Shown in pieces: positions 31,397 through 41,689 of a stretch of DNA of 64,000 bases. Source of the DNA: Adiantum capillus-veneris (Eukaryota > Streptophyta > Polypodiopsida > Polypodiales > Pteridaceae); NCBI GenBank assembly GCA_014529385.2, contig CM043942.1:4552501-4616500 (forward strand), read 5' to 3'. Both the position numbers and the translations under genes were made by a program. Each line of letters starts with the position of its first letter. The first letter of the stretch is position 1. Below the pieces are notes generated by a model. That model did no database searches. It was given only the letters and a program-made list of their open reading frames with translations, and was not told the DNA's origin.

Positions 31397-32880
31397 GTGC
31401 CACAAACTAAGCGGAATAAATTGGATGATAAGGCTGTCAAATGTATTTTTTTTGTTATAGTGTTGAAAGCAAAGGTTACAGGTTGTATCATCTGCAAACA
31501 AAGCGTATTTTGGCTTCATGGGATATAGTGTTTGTGGAAGATTCTATTCAGCCCTTGTTGTCATGTAAGAGACAGTAATGTAAGCTCACAGGACATTTAT
31601 GACACTTTGTTGCCTCTTTTCAGTGGTGGAAATACGAATGTTAATTCCAATGAGGCAAATGTGCAACCTATGGGGGTTTCCAAAAATGTTACACACCAAC
31701 CTATTACTGATACAAATGTACATGATGTACTTGATGAGGAAAGGGTTGAAAATGATCAGGTTAGAGGTATGCCAAAATGGTTGGTGCATACATTGTGTGA
31801 GAGTAAATTGGATGCACCTTTGTCTAATCGTACTCGTACTCGTTCAGGCTCTCGCCATGCATCTTATGCATCAGATTGTTATGCTTTGGTTGTGTCTAGC
31901 TTACATGATGTTGAGGAACCTCTATCTTTTGATGAAGCATAGAATTCAGAAACTAGGATGGCTGCCATGCAATCAAAATATGATGCACTTACAGAAAATG
32001 ACACATGGACTTTATATGATTTGCCTCCTGGAAAAAAGGCCATTGGTACGAAGTGGGTTTACAAGTTGAAACGCAAGCCCGATGGTGAGATCGATCTCCA
32101 TAAGACTCGACTTGTTACAAAGGGTTATGCACAGCAAAAAGGCATAGATTATGAAGAGACTTTTTCTCCAACTTGTCTATGACTACTCTGCGTTTTCTAT
32201 GTGCCTTGGGAGCTCATTTTGGTTGGGATGTACATCAATCAGACATTGTTATTGCTTTCTTTAAGGGTGACATATTTGAGGAAGTTTATGTAACGCGGCC
32301 TCACGGTTTTGTCAAGAAAGGACAAGAGGACAAAGTATGCAGATGTAAGAAGGCCACCAGACTTACATGCTTTTTTGGACTCAAATTGGGCTGGTTGTTT
32401 TGACACACGAGTGTCTACAGTGGTTTTTGTTCCATGCTTGGCAGTTCATGTATATCATGGTTGAGCAAGAAGCAACCTAATGTGGCCACTTCGAGTTGTG
32501 AGGTTGAGTACAGGGCAGTCTTCATAGCTACGGTTGAATATATATGGCTCAGATGCCTTATGATTGATTCGGGTGTTGGACCGAACACTATCTACAATGA
32601 CAGTCAGAGCGCATTGGCAGTGGTGAGGAACCCATTTTTTCATGCTCGCACAAAGCACATTGAGGTGCATTACCATCAGTAGGAGAGAGCAGCTTGGCTT
32701 ATGTGCCAACATAGGACAACCTTGCAGGTCTTTTCACAAACGCATTGTCTTCTGAGAAGCTCAAAGCTTTTCACAAAGCTTTGGGCTTACTCCCCTTTGT
32801 GGATTGATCATGTCCTCGGAGCATGGCACTTCCCTTTACTCATGTGCCGGCTCTCGTTCACCGCATCACTCCAGGGAGGA
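31397..32880 (+). pseudogene. C2 copy B, 3' half (INT end, linker, RT start, RNase H)
   Basis: Continues B after the C1 insertion: the VPQT block and the degenerate DDKAVKCIF region of integrase, a 136-codon linker frame (31532-31942) with DIYDTLLPLFSGGN and ASYASDCYALVVSSL, the RT start (31958-32403) with ENDTWTLYDLPPGKKAIG, LVTKGYAQQKGIDYEETFS and QSDIVIAFFKGD. At about 32350 it jumps straight to the RNase H entry, so about 0.6 kb of RT including YVDD is deleted. RNase H follows with SCEVEYRAV, YNDSQSALAVVRNP and TKHIEVHYH. It ends beside the PPT at 32880, where the 3' LTR should start but G2 gypsy appears instead. Confidence 0.87.
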
Positions 32881-33649
32881 GATGGTTCATCATCTTATCA
32901 GATTTTGACTTTATAAGTTTTTATGAAGGGCACCTTACACAGTGGAGAGTAGATCATTTATCAAGGAACATCTCAGGGGAACCTCCCAAAGGATTGGATG
33001 ATGATTTGCTAGATGCTTATATGTTCTTCATAGAGATGATACCACGATGGTCAAAGGATGTGGTTACTATAATGACCATAGCACAAGTAGTTTCATAGAT
33101 TCCACTTCCTATAACATTGAAGCTGATTGATCAATTGGCTATGTATCTATTGTTGTCAAGGATATTTTTCAAATCCTACTCTTGTGCATAAGTGCTAAGG
33201 AACAAGCTAGTTAGCTAAATCAACCTCATACGATAGTAGTTGGGATCCATTTTGCTACACACCAAACCTTGAGAAAACTTACAAGGCTGGGTGTTTACTG
33301 GCCAACTATGCAAAGGGATGTTCCTGCATATGTGGAACATTGCTCCCAATGCAAATATAGGGTAGCTATACATCATGCTACTTTGGGCAAAATATCCATT
33401 GTACCAAAATGGAGCAAATATTTGGTAGAGTACTTGACAAATTGGTGAAGATACAAGTAAACACCACCAAAGGGCAATCAGAACAACCGCAAGGAATTAT
33501 ACAATTACTAAAAAACAACTGCACTAACAAGGAAAAGATCAATAGATGAGACTATGTGCCTAGTGGGAGGTCATTTTTTCCCATGAAACCATGGCAATAG
33601 CAATACTCATGGCTGGCATTTGGTGGCCGACGTTGTTTGTTAATGCCAA
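32881..33649 (+). pseudogene. G2 gypsy: RNase H end and zinc modules (inverted piece)
   Basis: Starts in the RNase H at RWFIILSDFDFISF, then WRVDHLSRNISGEPP, DDDLLDAYMFF and IPRWSKDVV. HHCC module 1 is at about 33240-33365 (HFATH, LTRLGVYWPTMQRDVPAYV, CSQC), followed by VPKWSKYLVEYL. Module 2 begins near 33570 with GGHFF, then MAGIWWPTLFVNA up to 33649, where copy B interrupted it; its CDAC part is at 14087 onward. Frameshifts are present. The preceding RNase H half is on the opposite strand at 33877-34720, so this piece has been turned round. Confidence 0.82.
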
Positions 33650-33876
33650 TGTTCAAATTAGGGTTGCAGAGAAATGCACACAGCTTGGAGAAGATGAAGG
33701 AAGCTCAAGGCACACAATAGAGAGTCTGTTACTTAGTGTGCAATGGAAAGATAGATAGCCCTAGAGTGATGTGCGTATATACAATGCACGGAGGAAAAAA
33801 CCTCCTAAAGAGGGAAAAAATGCCGTGACGGTCCGAGTGTGTTCACACACATCACTACCACATGTATATAGTAACA
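33650..33876 (-). repeat. C2-B 3' LTR (moved by inversion)
   Basis: 227 bp, TGTTCAAATT...AGTAACA. It shares AAATT, AATGCACA and GTTACTT variants with 13861-14086. It lies alone between two opposed G2 pieces. Flank GCCAA (33645-33649) matches ACCAA at 14087 at four of five bases. Confidence 0.88.
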
Positions 33877-34720
33877 AATCACTATTCTACCTATATTACA
33901 TGGTTTATTGATTAGATAGAGTAGTTCTTGGTGATTTACATAGAACACACTTATTTTCCAATAAGTAATTTGGGAACATTCTGACAGCATAAATCGTTTT
34001 GAGGCCTTCTCTTTTTGTTGTGTTAAATTTTTTTTATGTGTAATTGTCTGCTAGCATAGGAGATAGGAAAGTACATGATTTCCTCCCTTGGTTATGCTGA
34101 TAGGCTACCAATAGAAAAATTAGAAGCATCAACATGCACATAAAAAAATTTATTCCAATCAAGACTTTTAAAGATTGGGGTTGAAGATAGAGCTTGCTTA
34201 AGCTTTTGCAAAGACTCTTTGCATTCTTCTGTCTAGGAAAATTTTGTGATCAAGCCATCCATGGGTTTGGCAATTAAAATGTACATGTAGATGAATGTTT
34301 GACAATATACACAATGTCCCATGAAAGCTTGAACTGTCTTTACACTAGTAGGCCCAGGCATTTTTGCAATGATCTCTACTTTCTCCATATTAGTAGAGAA
34401 ATCTTATTTTTGGAGACTATGTGTCCAAGAATTTTGCCTTGCCTAACCATGAATACACATTTTTTGAGATTTAAAAAAATCTTATATATGCGGAGTTTCT
34501 TCTTGAGATGCTCTAAGTGGTCCACTTTTTTGGGTTAGTGTACGCATAGGTCATCCTTATAAACTTCTCAGAAGTTTTGTAAATACTTCTTGAAAGCATG
34601 ACTTCTGAGCCTTTGCAATGTTGTTAGAGAATTTATCAACCCAAAAGGTATGACTCTATATGCTAATATGCCCCAATGATGATTATGGCATACATTGCTT
34701 TGCTGTGCTTTGGATGCAAG
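33877..34720 (-). pseudogene. G2 gypsy reverse transcriptase and RNase H (opposite strand)
   Basis: The minus sense reads, with several frameshifts, PFGLINSLTTLQR, KKCVFMVRQGKILGHIVS, MPGPTSVKTVQAFMGHC, YVHVDASNFSIG (RNase H Asp) and FYVNHQELLYLINKPCNIGRIV up to 33877. The YMDD site is degraded (YKDDLCVH). The next residues of the domain are on the plus strand from 32881. The 5' end fades near 34720, so the RT fingers are missing. Heavily mutated and clearly older than the copia insertions around it. Confidence 0.82.
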
Positions 34721-36237
34721 AAATTTTATCTTTGAATTACAAGGTTTTAGACAGAGAAATTCTTTTGAAGCTCAAGAAAAAAGCTTGAAGCCATAAAGCT
34801 CTTGTAAAGATTCCTTTGAAAGAAGCTTTGCTTGAGATGTTTGAAGAATTTTTTTGGATGCTCGAGGCAAGACTTGAAGTCTGCATTGAAGCTCGAAGTC
34901 TTGCAGGGCACGTGAGAAGCTGCTCTTGCTTGGGGGTGCCTTGGTGCCACGGGATAGCGCCCCTTGTAAGGGGTTGGAGCTTTACAGCAAGGTCGGCGAT
35001 GGGACACCTTGCTTATGGAGCCGGTGAGGGGATTAAAACTATTTGGTGTAACATTGGTGTCCGAGTGATGCACCCACAGGAAGACCTTCTTCCGGACCCA
35101 CGATCTTCAAAAAATCAGATTTAACTGCCAACTGGGGTCTACTTGTATTGCCCACTTTAGGACACTCCAATTTGAGCACACAACCTCATCAAGCCTATCT
35201 GAAGGTAGTCAAACCCTTAGACCAAGGTGCCGAAGGCACTTGTGTGTCTGGCCTTTCAAAAATAAGATATAAAAACTTGCTATAATAGTTCTTCCTTACA
35301 CAAACTCACATACACATACACCTAATTATAGTGCTTCCTTACACAAACTCACATACACATACACCTAATTATAGTAAAAATTTGTGAGCTTATTTAGTGG
35401 GGTAGGGGAGCACAATTGAGGTGTGTGTATGAGGGAGAGTTACATTTGAGCCACCCCACAACCCCCTCCCCTTCTCTCTAACATGGACATTGAAGTCATT
35501 CATGTACTCTACAACATCTTCCACTGCAACATCATCTACTCAATTGAACCATAATTAACAATTTTTCTTCAAACCATAATTAATATCAAGCAAGGAGTGT
35601 GTTTGTAGAGAGGGGGAGAGAGAGAGGAGTACATTCTAAGATGTATGTCAAGCTACAAAAATTCCAATAGTCGATGTATGTCAAGCTACCTACATAAATG
35701 ACAACCACCATCAATAAAATAAGGTATTGGAAGCATTAGTTGGTGGACCCACTATCCAAGTTCCAATGGGACACATTATCCAAGGTCACCTAAAATAATT
35801 TGAAATGCATATAAATGGATTCTTTAGTCAAATATCCATTTGAGATATACCAATTGATTGTTTAGAGAATAGTCTCTAATATAGGCTTGATGCTTTACAT
35901 TCATTGGCTAGAGAGGTTGCACCCTCTTGCTATTGGATCATCTCATCATTTATCTTTTCCTAGGTGGGTAGCGGGCTTTCCCATATGGTGCCAGAAGTTG
36001 GGCCTACCCTAACAATCCCCCCTTAAGCAAAGCTTGGGGTTTACAAAGACTTCATGTGGTTTTTGTCATGTCATGGTGTACTCTTAGGCTAACATGGTTC
36101 ATCTACCTAATACAACCTGGCAATTCTCACTGGCAATTCTCAATTGGATACATTGTGGTGATTCTCAACGGATTCAACAACCATGGTTTAATGTCCCATG
36201 ATACATCATAGCATTCTCTATTGGATTTATCGCTATG
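34721..36237. other. No gene; unresolved repeat remnants
   Basis: No coding domain. A 43-bp tandem duplication lies at 35291-35375. At 36014-36040 an LTR-like end (..CTAACA) is followed by a C-rich tract that would be the PPT of a minus-strand element, but I cannot find its partner or other end. Confidence 0.4.
35291..35375. repeat. 43-bp tandem duplication
   Basis: Two adjacent near-perfect copies of a unit starting CTTCCTTACACAAACTCAC; the second begins at 35334. Confidence 0.92.
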
Positions 36238-37165
36238 TGTTGGCAGTCAAACCAGACGAGCGCCCTTTGAGTCGACCCCTTCATTTTGAGCCCCAAATTT
36301 TGATATTTATTATTTTTTCAAAAAGCTTTTGTAATCATATGAGAGTCTTTGATTTATTCAGATCACCTTGAGTCTATCTGTGCTACATCTGGGTTGTATA
36401 ATATATAAATGAGTCTGAGCCTTGTATAGTCGACCACTGGCCAAGAGACCCCTATGTATAAAACTCATTTTGTAAAGTGAGAAAGGGACACTTATCTTTA
36501 TCAAAGTTTTGAGTTTTGGAGCATACGACTGAGAGTGGATACTCTCATGCACCTTGTAATCCTCATATCCTTAGCCCTGGTAATCACATTTTGATTTTGA
36601 AACTTGCAATGTGTTCCTTCTCTATTGCTCTTTAATTTAAATTTATTTATTCACTGTCAATTTTGTTGTGGTTTATGACTACGCATTAGTAGGATAAATC
36701 TGTTGTTTTTGAGTGTGTTAATGACTGTTTTTTTGACATTCCGACCATAGGGCAGTGTTGCTAGACCCTAGGGCGACCTTTTTGGTATGTTCTATTACAG
36801 ATTCCAAGACCTTGATCATGATGGATCGTGACTTGGTACCTCATTGGATTGCAACTAAACTTGGTTGGTTAGTGCCCTTACGTGTCTTAGACCTCCTTCC
36901 AAAGTTTCGTAGAATTTGGACTTTGTTCGAGTGACCAAATGTGTCGATGTGACTGGGTGCGATGACATAGGACATAAGCAGGTTTTCAAATCCAAGAGTG
37001 AAAAATTTGATGGTGCTATAGATATTTTCATTCCATACGTTCATTTCTTGAGGTTGACATCTTTAAAGACTCTTCATGCCCCATTCGAATCGCTTCCCTG
37101 AGTTTTGACATTATGTTAGTGCCAGATACTATGCTACAGACGTCCATTACGGCGAGCCCCTAACA
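36238..37165 (+). repeat. G5 gypsy 5' LTR (probable)
   Basis: Begins TGTTGGCAGTCAAACC and ends ...CCCCTAACA directly before a PBS-like sequence. A TATA-like stretch (TATAATATATAAATG) lies near 36397. At 928 bp it fits gypsy LTRs. No second copy exists in the window, so the start is inferred from TG and the end from the PBS. Confidence 0.6.
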
Positions 37166-37166
37166 T

Positions 37167-37184
37167 TGGCGTCATTGCCAAGGA
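37167..37184 (+). promoter_or_regulatory. G5 primer-binding site (Asp-like)
   Basis: TGGCGTCATTGCCAAGGA resembles the tRNA-Asp PBS used by Athila-type elements (TGGCGCCGTTGCCGGGGA, from memory) and begins two bases after a CA end. Confidence 0.6.
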
Positions 37185-38786
37185 TAGAGATCCTTAGGTG
37201 GTGAGTGACCTAGCCGTAGCTTTTTACTTATAGGATTTTGATTCATGTACACTTTAGCAGTCACACAGATAGACATGGGGTTTGGTGCTTGGTAGAGGAT
37301 AGAAGTCGGGGACTTTCTAGGTCTACTCTTGCGAGGTATTAGGAGTTGTGAATGAAATACGAAAGCATTTCATTCTACAAAGTCTTTGATGCTTTGAAAG
37401 TATTGTTCCATATTTTGTTTTTCTTTGTTGTTGTTTAGTCATAGGATTCAATTATGCATTAGGAGTAGGTTAGGTAACATCTATAACCATCAACTTGAGA
37501 AAAAAGGATCGAGGAAAAAACTGCTAAAACCTTATTTTGGTTGTTGAGACAAACTCTAAAATTTTAGAAATCTGATGGTTGGAGCTCAAAAGCATAAACA
37601 AACCCAAGAATAAGTGGAAAAGGGGATGAACCAAGCTAAAGAAAGCTAATCTAGAAAGTTTTAGGCCAAAATGTGCAGTAACATGGATCACAATCCATGA
37701 CCCCCTGAGACAATTTGGGCAAAAACTAATACCACAGGGTTCTGTGGGGCTCCAATTCTCCAAAAAATTGACACATCATACTCATCCAAATCAAGAAATG
37801 GGGCACAAATTACACAAACCTTGGAATTAGAGGGCTTTCTGACTTTTTGGTGTCCAAACTCAAAAAAGTGAAAATCTAACCTCTATAGGGGTTAGGCATA
37901 CAATTGACCAAATTTCATGACCAGATGAGGTGCAACATGGATCGTGATCCATGACCCCTTAAAGCATCTAAGCTTAAGAGTTATGCAGTGAGTAGCTGAC
38001 ATCATTTAGGACAACTTTTCTAAAGGTCGTCATAGCAAGAAACAACAATAACTTGACCAAAACACCAAAATACAAGCTATAAGTAACAAACCACAAGCAG
38101 CCCACAACAGTTTGCTTTTGTCAAAGAGAAAGGTTTTTCATATCCAAAAATAAGTGGATAGGTAAATTCCATAGACTTCAAGTAACCACCAGACCAAGTT
38201 TAAGGTTCATACATGATGAAACATGGATCGCGATCCATGTCCCCTGCTAGATTTTTGGATTGGGACATTACAATTTTGTAACAAATACCAACATAAACAA
38301 CTTATCCAAAAACAAGGGTACCAAAAGACTTCAAGAAGAGGATCAAACAAAGCCAAAGTCAATCAAGACCAAAAAACTGCAAAACAGACAAACAAAGTGA
38401 TTTCTGGGAGATCTAAGTGCAATCAAAGGACCTAAATTTCATATAGCACGGATGAGGAGACTTAAGAGACCTGTGTACCAAGTTTCAGGTTATTTTGGCA
38501 CTAGGGTACATGGATCGTGATCCATGACCGCCCTGTCCACAGAAATAGTGGAATCAAAGTTAGCACTAGTCCTTGGTAGCATAGTGGTGTTTTTGAAACT
38601 CAATCTGGAATAGATTTGTGCATGTTATAAGCATAATATGAGTTTTTATCAAAAGTTCAATAAATTTTGATTCCAGTAGATTTTGAATAACCTAGTGGCT
38701 GTAAAGCTATAGCCACCAAGTGATTTTTGTACAGGTTGTGTGAGTTAGAGTTGTAGTAATTTACTTTTGGTCGGAGGGCTGAATGC
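37185..38786 (+). other. G5 leader with no ORF
   Basis: Long A-rich untranslated stretch between the PBS and the C2-C insertion. It contains palindrome field 2 and no convincing gene. Confidence 0.5.
37682..38526. repeat. Palindrome field 2 (four copies of CATGGATC-NN-GATCCATG)
   Basis: Copies at 37682-37699, 37936-37953, 38222-38239 (perfect, CATGGATCGCGATCCATG) and 38509-38526. Start-to-start distances are 254, 286 and 287 bp, more regular than in field 1. The arms match field 1, including the preceding A and often following T, but the sequence between copies is different. Confidence 0.9.
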
Positions 38787-39015
38787 TGTTACCATATACA
38801 TGTGGTAGTGACGTGTGTGAACACACTAGGACCGCCGGGGCATTTTTTCCCTCTTTGGGAGGTTTTTTCCCCCGTGCATTGGATATAATACGCCCATCAC
38901 TCTAGGGCTATCTATCTTTCCATTGCACACCAAGTAACACACTCTTATTGTGTGCCTTGAGCTTCCTTCGTCTTCTCCAAGCTGTGTGTGTTTCTCTGCA
39001 ACCCTAATTCCAACA
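38787..39015 (+). repeat. C2-C 5' LTR
   Basis: 229 bp, TGTTACCATA...TTCCAACA, pairs with 43577-43804. Confidence 0.93.
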
Positions 39016-39016
39016 A

Positions 39017-39030
39017 TTGATATCAGAGCA
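39017..39030 (+). promoter_or_regulatory. C2-C primer-binding site
   Basis: TTGATATCAGAGCA, one change from TGGTATCAGAGC, directly after the 5' LTR. Confidence 0.85.
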
Positions 39031-39377
39031 GGTTACGTCCTCCCCGACTTAGTTGCCACATGCTCCAGCACATGCCTGCTTACTTTATTCGATTACAGTG
39101 AGGTTTGGTGAGCGTTCGCAGGTCGACAAATATTTTGATATAGCTCGTAGAGCTTAGTCTGCTCAGTTTTCTGATTCAGACTCATTTCGGCGTCCGTTTC
39201 CACTACAGGCAGGTCTGCACAGGTAATTTTGTCATTTTGTATAGAATTTTTGTCAGTGCCCTTTTCTACATAGCAGGTGCCATACAGTCTTCTACGGCTT
39301 GTGCTATATAGCACATGTTGTTCCCGCTCCGTTTCTCCTATTTTCCGGCAGTTTTCACATCAGGTGCAGCATTTACC

Positions 39378-40671
39378 ATGGCTGACAACAACACAGATGT
39401 CTTCAAAATATTTGTTGCTGAGGACATGTTGGATGGGGACAATTACCCTATGTGGGCTTATATGATGCAACACGTTTTTGTGTCAAAGCGCGTCTGGAAT
39501 ATTGTGCAGGGCATTGACGTACATCCTGGTTCTGAGGATGTAGGCAATGTTGAGGATGTTACAACTCTTGCTACAAGGATTGCTGCTATTAGACTTGTTT
39601 TGCCTACGACAGACTAAGCTCGATGGGATGTAAAGGATGTGCAGGCTCATGCATTGATTGTGTTGTCTGTGAAGCGCACCATTGTTCCTCACATCCGTTC
39701 GGCAAAATCTGCAAACCAGGCTTGGGATATCTTGGCTGGTCTTTATGCAAGTCGCAATGAGGCTAAAATTGCTTTGCTGCCTAAAGAGCTGGAGTCGAAT
39801 ATTATGCATGAGGAAGATGATATGGACACTTTCCTTGCTAGTGTCAAGGATATCAATGAGCAACTTATTTCCACAAGTGAAGTGAGTTAAGACAGTTCCC
39901 TTGTGCAAGCAGTTCTTGATGCCTTACCAGATTCTTACCAAACTTTTGCTAGTACTAGGAGACTTATGACCCAAGGAAATCTAGAAGTTGTCAAGTTTGA
40001 TGCATTATGGACATTGTACAAGAGTCACTTTCCAGAAAAAACAGGACTAGACAGCGTGTAGTTAAACAGGCTTTTATTGCTTCTCAAAGAAAGGGTGGTA
40101 ACAGCAATGCAGCCACTTCTTATGGTTCTGCTGCGAGTGGCAAAACTTCGATAAGGGAAAAAAGAAGATGCGTTGCCATTATTGTAAAGTTAATGATCAC
40201 TTGATCAAGCAGTGTCCTAAGTTAAAGGCCAAACAGGCTAAGAAGAAAGAGGGTGGTTCCACTGCAAATGCTGGTTCCACTACAAATGCAGCCATTGTTG
40301 AGTCTTCTGTAATAGGAGATTGTAATGCAGATGTTGAGGCAGAATGGGCTTTTAGTGCAGAGTGCACTTACAATCCTATTGTCCATGATGCATGCATGTC
40401 AGTTGCTGTAGATTCACATGTGTGCTATTTCGATAGTGGTGCTACAAAGCACATTACCTCACATCGTGAATTGTTCACCTCTCTCGAGTCTGTCCCTCAT
40501 GGGAATTCAGTCACTTGTGCCAACAATGCTTCTTATCCGATTCAGGGAGTTGGAAAGATTGTGCTTATGCTGCTAATGGCAGTTCTTTTACACTTTTTGA
40601 TGCACTTTATGTACCTGGGATCAAGAACAATATTTTGTCTGTATCTGCACTTGCTAGGCTTGGACTTGTAG
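39378..40671 (+). pseudogene. C2-C gag and protease
   Basis: ATG 39378 begins MADNNTDVFKIFVAEDMLDG with a stop after PTTD near 39617. The frame reopens with QAWDILAGLYASRNEAKIA and MHEEDDMDTFLASVKDINEQ, and a second stop comes at 39888. After frame changes the nucleocapsid frame 40168-40671 has an intact zinc knuckle CHYCKVNDHLIKQC, a Thr/Asn/Ala-rich spacer and the protease motif VCYFDSGATKHITSH. The catalytic Asp is present. The start matches the A and B copies. Confidence 0.88.
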
Positions 40672-41681
40672 TCAAATTTGTGGATGCCAGATCTACAGTT
40701 CATGATCTCAGTTTTGGTGATGAAATCATTGCATCTGGGCTTTTGTGCCGTGGGCTGTATAAGCGCACTTTTTGTGACAAGTGTGGACAAAATTTTGCAA
40801 ATGCTATTGCAGATTCAAGGGCTATTTCAGATGCAAAACTTTGGCATGCACGTTTAGGTCATCTAAATTTTGCCAGTTTGCTGCGTTTGCAGAAATCTGA
40901 TATGGTTGCTTCTTTGCCGCCTCTTGAAGCACCTGTCAAACATGTTTGTGAAGGATGTATTTTGGGTAAGATGCAGCGTTCTAAGTTTCCAAAGGATGGT
41001 TCAGTTCGGGCCACATGCAGGTTGCAGCTTGTGCATAGTGATGTTTGTGGGCCCATGCACACTCCGTCCTTGGGCAATTACCTTTACTTCGTGACTTTCA
41101 TTGATGATTACTCCAGGCATGCATGGGTATTTCCACTTAAAGCAAAGTTCAAAAATTTTATGTGCTTCAAACAATTTCTCGCTATGGCTGAAAATATATC
41201 GAAATGTACTATGGGCACCCTCCGTTCCGATCGAGGGGGGGAGTATATGTCTTATGAATTCAATGCATTTATGGCTAGTCGTGGGATAAAACATCAATGT
41301 ACAGCACCTTATACACCTCAGCAAAATGGTGTTGCTGAGAGGAAAATCAGGTCACTTACGGAAATGGCACGATGTATGGTCAAAAGTCAAGGTTTGTCGC
41401 ATTCTTTTTGGCTTGAGGCCATCATGTGTGCCACTTACGTACTAAACAGGTGTCCTACAAAATCTTATCAGTCTATTACTCCATATGAAGGATGCATGAT
41501 AGAAAGCCTTCTATTGAGCACATGCGTGTTTTTGGTTGTTTGGCATATGCTTTGGTGCCACAAACACAGCGCAGAAAATTGGTATCATCTACAAACAAAA
41601 TGTATTTTGGTTTCACGGGATGTAGTGTTTGTGGAAGATTCTATTCAGGCCTTGTGCTGTCATCTAGAGACAATAATGTAA
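40515..41681 (+). CDS. C2-C integrase, long open frame
   Basis: 388 codons with no stop. In order: protease tail and spacer (SSFTLFDALYVPGIKNN), zinc region WHARLGHLN...CEGCILGK, core with VHSDVCGPM (first Asp), RSDRGGEYMS (second Asp) and QQNGVAERK (Glu), HSFWLEAIMCATYVLNRCP and then a shifted C-terminal part ending in DVVFVEDSI. The DDE triad and the HHCC region are complete. The last roughly 60 codons depart from the A copy because of two compensating indels near 41490 and 41580. It would act in the nucleus to insert cDNA. Confidence 0.9.
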   Translation: MCQQCFLSDSGSWKDCAYAANGSSFTLFDALYVPGIKNNILSVSALARLGLVVKFVDARSTVHDLSFGDEIIASGLLCRGLYKRTFCDKCGQNFANAIADSRAISDAKLWHARLGHLNFASLLRLQKSDMVASLPPLEAPVKHVCEGCILGKMQRSKFPKDGSVRATCRLQLVHSDVCGPMHTPSLGNYLYFVTFIDDYSRHAWVFPLKAKFKNFMCFKQFLAMAENISKCTMGTLRSDRGGEYMSYEFNAFMASRGIKHQCTAPYTPQQNGVAERKIRSLTEMARCMVKSQGLSHSFWLEAIMCATYVLNRCPTKSYQSITPYEGCMIESLLLSTCVFLVVWHMLWCHKHSAENWYHLQTKCILVSRDVVFVEDSIQALCCHLETIM

Positions 41682-41689
41682 CTCACAAA

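Noticed and set aside
35040-35065. Primer-binding site TTGGTGTCCGAGTG after a TAACA end
   Set aside because: No paired LTR, PPT or coding region in the right place could be found.
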